Assembly: GCA_937901145.1 (NCBI GenBank)
Contig: CALCHE010000203.1
Coordinates: 1-14,708 of the forward strand
DNA length: 14,708 bases
Source of the DNA: an uncultured Clostridia bacterium
Lineage (GTDB): Bacteria > Bacillota > Clostridia > Oscillospirales > Acutalibacteraceae
Direction: 5' to 3'
Made by a program: the position numbers and the translations under genes. How positions within the stretch are numbered: the first letter of the stretch is position 1; each line of letters opens with the position of its first letter. Of the stretch, positions 1 through 7,687 are shown piece by piece. Under the pieces are notes generated by a model, which was not told where the DNA came from, did not search any database, and was given only the letters and a program-made list of their open reading frames with translations.

Positions 1-376
1 ATAGCCCCTCCGCCGCAAGCTTTGCTCTTAATTGCTCATACGCCACGTAGAGCGCGCCCACGCCGTCAGGCTCCATGGTCTCTACGTAGATCTGATACTG
101 TCCGTCACGGGGAAAAACGCCGATGCGTCCGCCGAGAATGACGCGCATGCCGTTTTCGGGCTTGAATTTCAGCTTCGAGGCATTGCCGCGAAACATCACG
201 GCGCGCACCGCACCGCCCGCATCCTTGAGAGAAAAATAAAAATGCCCCGTTTTATAATGATTCACAAAATTGGAGATCTCACCGCGCACGAACACGCGCA
301 TGAGCAGCTCGTCATTTTCCAAAACGAGCTTGATATATTCATTGAGTTCCGAAACGGAAATGATCCTTTTTTCCAT
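1..376 (-). CDS. xseA: Exodeoxyribonuclease VII large subunit, N-terminal fragment (runs off the left edge)
   Basis: Large, catalytic subunit of exonuclease VII, which with XseB degrades single-stranded DNA to oligonucleotides in the cytoplasm. The 125 visible codons cover the N-terminal OB-fold. They show the family pattern VRGEISNF (residues 30-37), GHFYFSLKD (44-52) and a GMRVILGGRIGVFPRDGQYQ-type strand pair (76-95). The usual length is about 400-450 residues, so roughly 70% is missing beyond base 1. The ATG at 376-374 shares one base with the TAA stop of the upstream ORF (TAATG) and has AAAGGG seven bases before it, which suggests translational coupling. Codon choice differs from the rest of the window: CGC is the dominant Arg codon and GCG, GTG and ACG are frequent, with GC about 57% over the first 240 bases. 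The identity is secure from sequence pattern; which genome it belongs to is less so (see the junction feature). Confidence 0.93.
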   Translation of the reverse strand, partial: MEKRIISVSELNEYIKLVLENDELLMRVFVRGEISNFVNHYKTGHFYFSLKDAGGAVRAVMFRGNASKLKFKPENGMRVILGGRIGVFPRDGQYQIYVETMEPDGVGALYVAYEQLRAKLAAEGL

Positions 377-1224
377 TAAAATTCCCTTTCGAGTCGTTCA
401 AGTCCGAGATACGCCGTGCCCACCGCATTATCGGAGGAAAGCTCCGTATCGGCAAAATAGACGTTTGCAAGCGAGCGTGAAAGCATCTCCTTGACCGTGT
501 CTGACATCTGAACGTCGAAGCATTCTGCCTTTTCAGCCTCTGCCATAAACTTACCGAGACGTACAAGGGGAGTGTTTTTACCGGGTGCAGATGCGTGACC
601 TCCGTTTGATTTGGCGATAAATTTAAGGTCTACATAACCCTTTTCGCCCACACCGATCATAGCAAAGGTACCGTCAGCACCTCCGATGGGATCATAAAGG
701 ATCATACCGCCCTCATCGAGTACCATATGGAATCTGATGCCTCTCTTTTCGAGCTCACGGGAAATGGCATCTCCGCCTTCACCACCGATTTCTTCGGTGC
801 AGGCAGTTACGAAATATGTATCTCTTTTCGGTGTGAAGCCGTCTTTTATAAGCTCTTCGGCAGCCTGGAACATCATAGCCAGACCGCCCTTGGTGTCAAG
901 AGTGCCTCTGCCCCATACCCTGCCGTCAGCAATAGCACCTGAAAACGGGGGATGTGTCCACTCACCGCTGGCTTCAACTACATCGTGATGATTCATAAGT
1001 AAGACAGGTTTAAGAGAAGGGTCACTACCCTTCCATTTAAGTAAAAGACTTCCGTCAAAATTTTCTATCTCAGCTGTAGCAAAAAGATTAGGGTAGGTTT
1101 CACGAAGCACATCATGGAAACCTAAAAATTTGTTTATATCCTGTTTTTCTCTGGATGAAATAGTTTCAACCTTAATAAGCTTTGAAAGTATTTCAGCATA
1201 CTGCATTGAACGGTTTTCGCTCAT
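376..1224 (-). CDS. M20-family metallopeptidase, truncated and apparently fused to a TsaD-like (M22) C-terminus
   Basis: Residues 1 to about 235 match the carboxypeptidase/acylase-type M20 family (cytosolic zinc amidohydrolases acting on dipeptides or N-acyl amino acids). MNHHDVV carries the first His/Asp metal ligands, GRGTLDTKGG the bridging Asp, TEE the catalytic Glu pair and LDEGG the next ligand, followed by the GGHAS lid motif. The family is normally about 430-460 residues. This ORF is 282, ends inside the lid region and lacks the C-terminal His ligand, so it is unlikely to be active. The last ~42 residues (SDTVKEML onward, including VYFADTELSSDNAVGTAYLG) resemble the TsaD/M22 C-terminus, whose family pattern is V(Y/I)-P-L-LCTDNAAMIA. 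I chose the ATG at 1224 because AGGAG lies eight bases upstream; the 24-residue upstream extension has no ribosome site and overlaps the promoter. M20 identity is firm for the first part; the M22 assignment of the tail is a moderate-confidence recognition. Confidence 0.8.
   Translation of the reverse strand: MSENRSMQYAEILSKLIKVETISSREKQDINKFLGFHDVLRETYPNLFATAEIENFDGSLLLKWKGSDPSLKPVLLMNHHDVVEASGEWTHPPFSGAIADGRVWGRGTLDTKGGLAMMFQAAEELIKDGFTPKRDTYFVTACTEEIGGEGGDAISRELEKRGIRFHMVLDEGGMILYDPIGGADGTFAMIGVGEKGYVDLKFIAKSNGGHASAPGKNTPLVRLGKFMAEAEKAECFDVQMSDTVKEMLSRSLANVYFADTELSSDNAVGTAYLGLERLEREF
500..525. other. Putative chimeric junction between M20 gene and M22-like gene
   Basis: On the M20 side the reading matches the family up to about the residues EKAECFDV. 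On the other side, SDTVKEML onward matches the end of a TsaD-like protein that overlaps xseA by TAATG. The change coincides with a shift in codon choice from AGA/AGG/CGT, ACA and GCA toward CGC, ACG, GCG and GTC. The frame stays open across the point. Whether this is a genomic deletion or recombination, or a false join in an assembly, cannot be told from sequence alone. Confidence 0.55.
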
Positions 1225-1255
1225 TTTTTTCATCTCCTGAATAAATATTGATAAA

Positions 1256-1284
1256 ATTATATCATATCTTGCCGACAAAATAAA
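1256..1284 (-). promoter_or_regulatory. Promoter of the M20 gene (extended -10)
   Basis: Reading the minus strand, TGATATAAT is an extended -10 (TATAAT at 1261-1256). A weak TTTATT sits 17 bases upstream as the -35. A TTGACA at 1296-1291 is 29 bases away, too far for a standard promoter. Transcription would start near 1249, about 25 bases before the chosen ATG. Confidence 0.55.
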
Positions 1285-1304
1285 GAGATTTGTCAAATTA
1301 AGCC

Positions 1305-1355
1305 TAAATAAAAAAATTCTGCTCTGATTTGAACAAAGAGCACAAATCAGAGCAG
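1305..1355 (-). terminator. Rho-independent terminator of the mannosidase transcript
   Basis: A perfect 13-bp inverted repeat (arms 1319-1331 and 1343-1355, CTGCTCTGATTTG and its complement) with an 11-base loop. On the minus strand it is followed by AATTTTTTTATTT. It lies 36 bases past the mannosidase stop. Confidence 0.9.
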
Positions 1356-1391
1356 TTCATTTTAAAGAAAAGCTTATATCTGTTTTTTTAA

Positions 1392-4325
1392 TCAGATTTC
1401 TATACCTACAGTCAGAAGCTCAAAGGGCTTATATTCAAGTACATCGGTTTCGCCCTCTACATCCTCGAGGAAATTAAGAAGTTTAACATTTTTACTGAGC
1501 TTTATTCTGCCTCTTCTGCCGTTCTGTTCAGAAAGACGGATAACGACCATATCACCCTTTTCGCTCATTTTCATTGTCTGCATATAAAGACCTTCAAAAA
1601 TGTTTTCAGATGATAAATCTGCCTTACAAATGGGAACGTTATATTCGAAGGCTATGTTATTTATTTCCGCCTTAATAAAATCGTCACCGTGAGGATAAAT
1701 CATATAGCTGAATTCGTGATGGCCAAGATCACTTGTAACATCAGGGCGCACTGTAGCACGGAGAAGACTGAGGCTCATCGAATTTTCCAGAAGGCCCACA
1801 CCGTATTTCGAATCGTTGATAAGAGCAATACCGCCGTCGGTTTCTGCCATATCCACCCACTTGTGATGGCATACCTCGAAACGTGCCTGCTGCCAGGTGG
1901 TATTTCTGTGGGTTTCTCTCTCTGTAAAGCCTGCACTTGTGTCACATACAGCCTTTCTGGTAAGAACGTTACAGTCAAACTGAGCCTTGGCAAGTATGTG
2001 TCTTTCATTCCAGTCTACAATATTTTCGACCTCTATACCTCTCGACTGACGGAAAACTCTGATGATGCGCTTCCAGCTGCTCTTGTCCGTAGCAAGAGTA
2101 CAGCTGAAGGATACAACCTCTGAATTTTTTTCGATCAATTCCATCGGTGAAACTATTTTCACTTCAACCTCACGGTCAGTGTAGTTAGGAAGAATATCCC
2201 ATGCATCATACACACCGGGGTTGTCCTTGTAAAGCTTAAGCTTATTGAATTCTCCCTTTGCCCATTCACGGCAAAGCTCTCTGTCATAAAGACTTTCTAT
2301 GCTTCCGTCAGGGTTGAATTTTATCTCATAAAACGGAGTTATTACCGTTTCACCGAGAGTTATCCATTCATCTGTATATTTGCTTTTTACGATTTCGCCT
2401 GAGGAAAGAGGAGCAAGACACGGAATTATCCAGTCACCCTTTCTGCCGTAACGGATACTCTCACCGTTTTCGTCAGGAATGAAAGTCAGATGTGTACGAG
2501 GGAAGTTAAGGGAATTGAAAAACTTATCCCCTGTACCGATAATTTTGTCTACTCTCTGCTCGATTTCCTCATAATCAGCCATAGCGTCACGGTAAACCGG
2601 TGTGATATGACTGCCGGGCAGAATATCGTGGAACTGATTTATAAGCAGCTTTTTATAAATATCACGTATTTCCTCGTGAGGATACTCCTCACCCTTCAGA
2701 TATCGGAGAGTAGAGATAAATTCTGCCTCACGAAGCTTATATTCAAGCTGACGGTTATATCTTTTCATTTTCGATTTGGTAGTAAAGGTACCGCGATGCA
2801 TCTCGAGATAAAGCTCACCGTCCCATTTGGCGAGATTTTTGTTATCCCTGAGATTTTTTTCGAGAAACTCCTGTCCGCTGATATGTTCTGTTTTAGGCAT
2901 AACCGAAAGCTTATTAAAGCGGTGCATAACCTCTATCATTTCTTCCGTGCATCCGCTTCCGCCGTCACCGTATCCGAACATAGACATAGTCTGTCCGCCC
3001 TGATTTTTATCTTGATAAGCCTCCCAGTTTTCCTGAATCTGAGAAGGCATATTCCAGGTTATGAAATGTGTAGGAGGCACACAGGCATAAACCTCACTGC
3101 CATCAATGCCCTTCCATATAAAGTTATTATGCGGAAAACGGTTGGTATCGTTCCAGGTAGACATTTTATTTGAAACGAAATAGTCAACACCGCTCTTTTT
3201 AAGTATCTGCGGTAAAATCCAGCTATTACCGAAAACATCAGGAAGCCAGCAGTTTTTAACTGTCTTGCCGAATTTTTCGCGGAAGTAGTGCTGTCCGTAC
3301 ATAAACTGACGGATGAGACTTTCAGCCGACGGAATATTACAGTCAGGCTCCACATACATAGCACCTACAGGCTCAAACTGACCCTTCGCAATCTTTTCTT
3401 TCAGTTCTTCAAACACATCGGGATAATACTTTTCCAGCATTTCATAGGTGTAAGCCTGAGTATGAGTATATTTGAAATCAGGATATCTGTCCATAAGACG
3501 CAGCTGAATGAGAATAGTGCGGAGGTTTTTCTGCACCGAGTGAATTCTTCTCCAGTAATATGCTATATCAAGATGTGAATGAGCGATAAGTGCCACGTTG
3601 CCGTTACCCTTGTAGTCATCATTGGCATAAATCACATCATCGACATACTTTTTAGCCTTTGCCACATCCTCGTTTTTCAGCTCATCAAAATCAATCAGAT
3701 TCAGCGCATTATTAATTTCGCGGTTAAGAAAAGCACGGTAGTCCTCATTGAAAAGCTCACTTTTAGCAATATCTAAAAGCAGTTCAAGATCATAAACCAG
3801 ATCAAGAACAGTATGATTCACCGTAGCAAGATATGCGCCCTCAAAAATCTGGCGGCATCCTCGTACGGAAAGTGACTCAGGATTACGCTCGTCATCAGGC
3901 TTTGAACGGTTATAGCCTTCCATTTCGAAATGCAGTACATCCGAGTCGATATAGGGTGTCAGCAGTATTCTGTCACGGTTAGGATCCACACCGCCCACAT
4001 ACTTACCGTTTACTTTTACGATAATTTCAGCAGCTGTTTTCAGTGAAAACCACAGCTCTTTTCCCTTAAGATGCTCAGGAATTTTTACCTCTGCCTCGAA
4101 AAAAGCTGTACCGTCCGGAGTGAAATACATATCTCCTCTGCGAAGATTACGCCACCCCTCGGGATAAAACTCATACTGCATTTCAGCCACCTGACGGGCA
4201 TCACGCACCTTAAGAGAATCTATCTCATATTTTTCTTCATATATGTATCTTTTAAGCCAGCCGAAGCGCAAATCCGTCCACTCTTCGGGTCTCATACTTC
4301 TTCTTACTACTTTTATGTGTGCCAT
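1392..4325 (-). CDS. GH38 alpha-mannosidase (Ams1/MAN2C1-like, intracellular)
   Basis: A 977-residue retaining alpha-mannosidase that would hydrolyse alpha-linked mannose from imported oligosaccharides. A ~240-residue N-terminal beta-rich region precedes the catalytic domain, as in the cytosolic Ams1/MAN2C1 class. AHSHLDIAYYW (248-258) gives zinc ligands His251 and Asp253. WLPDVFGNSWILPQI (360-374) holds the nucleophile Asp363. FPHNNFIWKGIDGSEV (397-412), GYGDGGSG (451-458) and NQFHDILPGSH (563-573, with zinc ligand His566) are all family landmarks. A C-terminal beta domain follows. Length is full for the family and there is no signal peptide, so it is cytoplasmic. The ATG at 4325 follows AGAGGTG at good spacing. 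It starts 13 bases after the NifU-domain gene and is most likely co-transcribed from the promoter at 4610-4639, ending at the strong terminator near 1319. Family assignment is secure; the exact linkage specificity cannot be read. Confidence 0.95.
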   Translation of the reverse strand: MAHIKVVRRSMRPEEWTDLRFGWLKRYIYEEKYEIDSLKVRDARQVAEMQYEFYPEGWRNLRRGDMYFTPDGTAFFEAEVKIPEHLKGKELWFSLKTAAEIIVKVNGKYVGGVDPNRDRILLTPYIDSDVLHFEMEGYNRSKPDDERNPESLSVRGCRQIFEGAYLATVNHTVLDLVYDLELLLDIAKSELFNEDYRAFLNREINNALNLIDFDELKNEDVAKAKKYVDDVIYANDDYKGNGNVALIAHSHLDIAYYWRRIHSVQKNLRTILIQLRLMDRYPDFKYTHTQAYTYEMLEKYYPDVFEELKEKIAKGQFEPVGAMYVEPDCNIPSAESLIRQFMYGQHYFREKFGKTVKNCWLPDVFGNSWILPQILKKSGVDYFVSNKMSTWNDTNRFPHNNFIWKGIDGSEVYACVPPTHFITWNMPSQIQENWEAYQDKNQGGQTMSMFGYGDGGSGCTEEMIEVMHRFNKLSVMPKTEHISGQEFLEKNLRDNKNLAKWDGELYLEMHRGTFTTKSKMKRYNRQLEYKLREAEFISTLRYLKGEEYPHEEIRDIYKKLLINQFHDILPGSHITPVYRDAMADYEEIEQRVDKIIGTGDKFFNSLNFPRTHLTFIPDENGESIRYGRKGDWIIPCLAPLSSGEIVKSKYTDEWITLGETVITPFYEIKFNPDGSIESLYDRELCREWAKGEFNKLKLYKDNPGVYDAWDILPNYTDREVEVKIVSPMELIEKNSEVVSFSCTLATDKSSWKRIIRVFRQSRGIEVENIVDWNERHILAKAQFDCNVLTRKAVCDTSAGFTERETHRNTTWQQARFEVCHHKWVDMAETDGGIALINDSKYGVGLLENSMSLSLLRATVRPDVTSDLGHHEFSYMIYPHGDDFIKAEINNIAFEYNVPICKADLSSENIFEGLYMQTMKMSEKGDMVVIRLSEQNGRRGRIKLSKNVKLLNFLEDVEGETDVLEYKPFELLTVGIEI

Positions 4326-4338
4326 ACCGCTTCACCTC

Positions 4339-4575
4339 TCAGTCTTTATCCCAGAAGAAAGGCTTTTTCTTCTGAGCGATAATCTTTACCCTTTCACCCA
4401 TATCGCGTAAAATCTCACTTTCAATCCAGGCAATACAGCGTTCAACGATGAGACATTTAGAGCATTCTCCCTGTAAAAGAACCCTGAGAATCCCATCCTC
4501 ATAGGATATAAAATCGATTTCACCGCCGTCGCCCTGAAGCTTGGGTTTGATAATGCTTTCAATATAGTTTTTCAT
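4339..4575 (-). CDS. Small NifU C-terminal-domain protein (Fe-S scaffold/carrier-like)
   Basis: A 78-residue protein matching the NifU C-terminal (Nfu) domain, which carries an iron-sulfur cluster for transfer to apo-proteins. Visible features are IKPKLQGDGGEIDFI (9-23, family pattern I-P-LQ-DGG) and GECSKC (36-41), which provides the CxxC pair Cys38/Cys41. The usual residues after CxxC are GCP-S; here they are CLIVERC, giving an extra Cys47 and a divergent helix. RBS AGAGGTT lies upstream of the ATG. It is the first gene of the apparent nifU-domain/mannosidase transcript (13-base gap), an odd partner for a glycosidase. Domain identity is good; function as a scaffold rather than another redox role is by family only. 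Confidence 0.82.
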   Translation of the reverse strand: MKNYIESIIKPKLQGDGGEIDFISYEDGILRVLLQGECSKCLIVERCIAWIESEILRDMGERVKIIAQKKKPFFWDKD

Positions 4576-4609
4576 ATTCTCAACCTCTGTTTTTCAATAT
4601 CCGTAAAAA

Positions 4610-4639
4610 ATTATATCACATTTTCCTTAACTAAAACAA
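4610..4639 (-). promoter_or_regulatory. Promoter of the NifU-domain/mannosidase transcript
   Basis: Minus-strand extended -10 TGATATAAT (TATAAT at 4615-4610) with TTGTTT 18 bases upstream (4639-4634). It lies in the gap between the YgjP-type gene and the NifU-domain gene, so these are probably separate transcripts. Confidence 0.65.
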
Positions 4640-4645
4640 GACTTT

Positions 4646-5203
4646 TTATTTCAGTCTGCTCATATACATATCACCGTTATCCTTCAGCCATCTGTGATAA
4701 CGCTTATACTCAGGAAACACCCTTTCTATCTCTGCATAAAACTGTGCCGAATGATTCATATGCTTTCTGTGGCACAGCTCGTGAACCACCACACTGTCGA
4801 GAACCTCAGCAGGAAACAGAGCCAGAAGACAGTTGAAGTTAAGATTTCCCGCAGAAGAGCAGCTTCCCCATCGTGTACGCTGACACCGCACTGTAATCCT
4901 ATTATATGTCACACCTATTTTCGGAGCATAATATCTCACTCTTTCAGGAATGATTATCTTCGCCTTTTCTGTGAGTGCTTTTATTTCCTCCTGTGTAAAA
5001 GGCTTCAGTTCAGCTGTCGCCTTCTGCCTTTCAGACATAATGTAAAGATGTTTTTCTATCCACGATTTTTTTGATTCGATAAAAGCATAAATGTCTTCAT
5101 CCTTCATCCGTAGCGGTGCACGGGCAATAATCTCTCCATTTTTCAGCTGAACGGAAAGAGTTTTACGGCTGCTGCGGATAATATTAATTTTTATATCAGT
5201 CAT
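4646..5203 (-). CDS. YgjP-type (M48-like, DUF45) metallopeptidase
   Basis: A 185-residue protein of the YgjP/DUF45 family, putative zinc metallopeptidases of unknown substrate. Signature elements: RWGSCSSAGNLNFN (111-124), zinc motif HELCH (141-145, His141, Glu142, His145) and NH at 150-151 giving the likely third ligand, then the aromatic-rich end PEYKRYHRWLK. The N-terminal IRSSRKTLSVQL segment is also typical. There is no signal peptide or membrane segment, so it is cytoplasmic. I chose the ATG at 5203 because AAGGAG lies nine bases upstream; an 11-residue upstream extension has no ribosome site. It follows the esterase gene by 66 bases with no clear terminator or promoter between them, so it may be read through from the esterase promoter. 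Confidence 0.9.
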   Translation of the reverse strand: MTDIKINIIRSSRKTLSVQLKNGEIIARAPLRMKDEDIYAFIESKKSWIEKHLYIMSERQKATAELKPFTQEEIKALTEKAKIIIPERVRYYAPKIGVTYNRITVRCQRTRWGSCSSAGNLNFNCLLALFPAEVLDSVVVHELCHRKHMNHSAQFYAEIERVFPEYKRYHRWLKDNGDMYMSRLK

Positions 5204-5269
5204 AAATAATATCTCCTTCCGCTGAAATACCCCCATCTGTTTACCGAAAAAACAGTTTAAGGCAAATAA

Positions 5270-6022
5270 TTATTTATGTGAGAATTGGCTTTGCCAGAAT
5301 TTCACAGCATTCCCGAACCACGGCTCCGCCACCGTCCCTGTGGCAAGACCTGCACCGTGTCCTATCCCCTCATATTCCTCTGTTTTACAGGGAACCGACA
5401 CCTTCCCGAGCGCTTCAGCCAGCATTTTAGTATTAATCGGTGCTACGGTTTCGTCAGCTGTACCGTACCATACATAGGTGGGCGGGTAATCAGGACCAAC
5501 CTGCTTTTCCACAGACAGCTTTTCTATCATTTCCTCACTCGGATTTTTTCCCAGAAGATTATCTCTGGAGCCCTTATGGGTATATTCTCCCATCGAGATA
5601 ACGGGATAAACAAGCACCAAGGCAGTCGGCTTTGGCGTCCTCCATTTTTCTGTGCAGTAGCTCGCTGCCAGATGACCGCCCGCTGAGCTACCCCATAATG
5701 ACCAGTTTTCTGTATCCAGTTTCCACTCCTCACTGTGAGCAAAGACCTCTTCAATCGCCTGTTTTAAATCTTGCTGGGGATGAGGATAACGTGCTTTATG
5801 CTTTACACGGTAATAAACTACAAAGGCGTGATAGCCAAGCTTGTTAAGTTCTTTTGCGAAGGGTCCGCCTTCTGCAAAGGAACAGACTTCACCGTAGCCT
5901 CCACCGGGACAGATAATGGCAAAGGGATGCTTTTTACCGTCCTTTATAAGATAAGGCTTCAGCGCATATTCATTAGGTCTGAAGGTATCGTATTTACGCT
6001 GAAAAAAATCTGAAAGACTCAT
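5270..6022 (-). CDS. Alpha/beta-hydrolase, acetyl-esterase-like
   Basis: A 250-residue alpha/beta-fold esterase of the BD-FAE/acetyl-xylan-esterase-like group that would remove acyl groups from sugars or small esters. ICPGGGYG (37-44) is the oxyanion-hole motif. GSSAGGH (111-117) carries nucleophile Ser113. YGTADETV (186-193) gives Asp190 and GIGHGAG (219-225) gives His222, a complete catalytic triad. There is no signal peptide, so it is intracellular and would act on imported material. The ATG at 6022 is preceded by AAGGGG at good spacing; the 15-residue upstream extension lies largely upstream of the predicted transcription start and is rejected. It is transcribed from its own strong promoter at 6056-6085. 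Family is secure; the ester substrate is inferred from glycosidase neighbours. Confidence 0.9.
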   Translation of the reverse strand: MSLSDFFQRKYDTFRPNEYALKPYLIKDGKKHPFAIICPGGGYGEVCSFAEGGPFAKELNKLGYHAFVVYYRVKHKARYPHPQQDLKQAIEEVFAHSEEWKLDTENWSLWGSSAGGHLAASYCTEKWRTPKPTALVLVYPVISMGEYTHKGSRDNLLGKNPSEEMIEKLSVEKQVGPDYPPTYVWYGTADETVAPINTKMLAEALGKVSVPCKTEEYEGIGHGAGLATGTVAEPWFGNAVKFWQSQFSHK

Positions 6023-6055
6023 TCTTATTTCCCCTTTTTCATTACCGTTGTTCTG

Positions 6056-6085
6056 ATTATACCACACCGCTGTCAGTTATTTCAA
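6056..6085 (-). promoter_or_regulatory. Promoter of the esterase gene
   Basis: Minus strand: TTGAAA (6085-6080), 18-base spacer, TATAAT (6061-6056) with an extended TGG before it. It is placed between the MFS terminator and the esterase RBS, with a leader of about 27 bases. Confidence 0.8.
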
Positions 6086-6088
6086 CCT

Positions 6089-6123
6089 GAAAAAACACAC
6101 CTCCGACAAAAATACGGAGGTGT
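6089..6123 (-). terminator. Terminator of the MFS transporter gene
   Basis: A 9-bp perfect stem ACACCTCCG/CGGAGGTGT (6097-6105, 6115-6123) with a 9-base loop, followed on the minus strand by TTTTTT. It starts 20 bases after the MFS stop. Confidence 0.88.
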
Positions 6124-6143
6124 ATAAGACGATATGTAATAGC

Positions 6144-7520
6144 TTATTTCTCTTCGACCTCAAAGCCTTTCTTTATAAGAGAAAACAGAGGAACAAGAAC
6201 AAACACGGAAACTACCGCAGCATAAATAAACATACTCTTCGAGGGTACAATGGTTTCTACACCGTATTCGTTCATATAGGTTACAGCCGAATTACGGCAG
6301 GCAAGGTCACCGAGATAGGGTCCGAGAACCATCGGAATAAGCACGGTAAATATCATTCTGATACCCTGGAACAGGCCTGCTTTTCCTTCGGGAATAAAAT
6401 CCTTTATGGCAGCATTGAACTGTATACCCATAACAAGATTACCCGCAAGAGCAGGGGCAACACCTATAAGCACGCCGTGAATATTCGTAGTAGTAGAAAG
6501 TACAACCAGACCTGCAGTCATTAAAACAGCGGCAGGGATAAGTCCTGCAGCCTTATTTTTTCCCGAAACCTTCAGCAGAAATGCTATACCGCCCACGAGA
6601 GCCGCCACAGCAATAACTGCAACAACGATAACACTCGGTTTGAGGAAATCCGCTCCTCCGCTGTCCGGAATAACCGTGTACTGAAGATATACCAGAAGAT
6701 ACGGAAAGAACACCTGGTAAGCAACACTCATAAAACCTACAGCCAGAAGAGTAAGATAAAGCCTCGAGTTTTCCTTGATAACAGAGGGTCTGAAGCCGTA
6801 AAACAAATCTGACCAATAGCTGGATGAGGACTGACTTTCCTCTGTCTTATGCACAGGATTTTTTATAAGGAACAAACCGGCCGCACCGCAGACAGCAACT
6901 ATCATACCTAAATAAAGAAAGAAATTCTGATAAGAAACAGCACCCGTCTGTGCAAGAGAGCCTATACCCATAACACTTGCCACAGAAAGGAAGCCTACAA
7001 AGGTCAGCGCTGTTTCCATAGTGGGTCGTACCTTGGGTGTGGTAATATCCGTAAGCCAGGCATTAAAGGCGGCATCGTTACTCGTCGAGCCCATAAAAGT
7101 CATAATTATATCCATAACAATTACAACCCATACCGTAGCCGTAAGAATTTTAGCCTCGCCTGTAAGACCTAAAACAGAAGCCACATTGTCTCTGGTAATA
7201 AATCCGAAAGCGGCGGTTACTATACCCCAGAGAAGATAACCGACTGAAATGAATAACTTTCGGTTTTTCATTTTATCGCTGAGTGTACCCATCACGAAGG
7301 TAGTAAGCACCGCGGCGACAGCAGAAAGTGAAACCATACGGCTTATTGCCGTTGTAGGTGCCATTGAGCCTGCCATAGCTGCCTCGGAAGCATTGGCATA
7401 GACGGAATTATAAAGAAAAGTATTGAAATACATATTTTCTATATTCCACGCGATACCGCCCATAAAGCTGAAAAGACAGATTGTAAACCAATTAAGTTTA
7501 GTAAGTTTTTGCTTAATCAT
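6144..7520 (-). CDS. MFS transporter, probably for a glycoside or other small solute
   Basis: A 458-residue polytopic membrane protein with about 12 hydrophobic segments, consistent with the major facilitator superfamily. The loop 2-3 signature GTLSDKMKNRK (78-88) matches motif A (G-x3-D-x-x-x-R/K-R/K). A charged central loop (around residues 220-255, HKTEESQSSSSYWSDLF) separates the two six-helix halves, and the C-terminus is charged (KKGFEVEEK). The RBS AAAGGAAG precedes the ATG at 7520. The gene is flanked by its own consensus promoter and terminator, so it is monocistronic. Position between the esterase and the phosphatase operon and near GH38 and GH78 genes suggests import of a sugar or glycoside, but no residue seen here fixes the substrate. 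Confidence 0.9.
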   Translation of the reverse strand: MIKQKLTKLNWFTICLFSFMGGIAWNIENMYFNTFLYNSVYANASEAAMAGSMAPTTAISRMVSLSAVAAVLTTFVMGTLSDKMKNRKLFISVGYLLWGIVTAAFGFITRDNVASVLGLTGEAKILTATVWVVIVMDIIMTFMGSTSNDAAFNAWLTDITTPKVRPTMETALTFVGFLSVASVMGIGSLAQTGAVSYQNFFLYLGMIVAVCGAAGLFLIKNPVHKTEESQSSSSYWSDLFYGFRPSVIKENSRLYLTLLAVGFMSVAYQVFFPYLLVYLQYTVIPDSGGADFLKPSVIVVAVIAVAALVGGIAFLLKVSGKNKAAGLIPAAVLMTAGLVVLSTTTNIHGVLIGVAPALAGNLVMGIQFNAAIKDFIPEGKAGLFQGIRMIFTVLIPMVLGPYLGDLACRNSAVTYMNEYGVETIVPSKSMFIYAAVVSVFVLVPLFSLIKKGFEVEEK

Positions 7521-7550
7521 ATTTTTCTTCCTTTCTGTTGATATAATATA

Positions 7551-7578
7551 ATTATACCTTTTTATCTTACGCTGTCAA
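7551..7578 (-). promoter_or_regulatory. Consensus promoter of the MFS gene
   Basis: Minus strand: perfect TTGACA (7578-7573), 16-base spacer and perfect TATAAT (7556-7551), about 30 bases before the start codon. This is the closest to consensus in the window. Confidence 0.85.
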
Positions 7579-7642
7579 TTCTTTTTTCGATTATATAAAT
7601 TCTCCGTATTTCTTTCTAAAGAATGAAATTACATCTCAGCAT

Positions 7643-7681
7643 CAAAAAAACACCGATACGCCTAAGCCTTATCGGTGTTTT
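7643..7681 (-). terminator. Terminator of the MBL/phosphodiesterase/IMPase operon
   Basis: A 12-bp inverted repeat (7647-7658 and 7670-7681, core CACCGATA/TATCGGTG) with an 11-base loop. On the minus strand it runs into a seven-T tract. It begins six bases after the IMPase stop. Confidence 0.9.
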
Positions 7682-7687
7682 ATCATT

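Noticed and set aside
32..379. A plus-strand open frame of 115 residues at the left edge
   Set aside because: It is antisense to xseA, whose OB-fold motifs are unambiguous.
1225..1296. N-terminal extension of the M20 ORF up to 1296
   Set aside because: The extra 24 residues overlap the predicted promoter and have no ribosome site; the ATG at 1224 has AGGAG at proper spacing.
2490..3173. A 227-residue plus-strand open frame inside the mannosidase region
   Set aside because: It is fully antisense to a well-conserved GH38 catalytic region, has no ribosome site, and its composition is that of a reverse-complement shadow.
5237..5255. Hairpin CTGTTT-N7-AAACAG between the esterase and YgjP-type genes
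   Set aside because: Only six weak pairs and no T tract after it on the minus strand, so it is not called a terminator.
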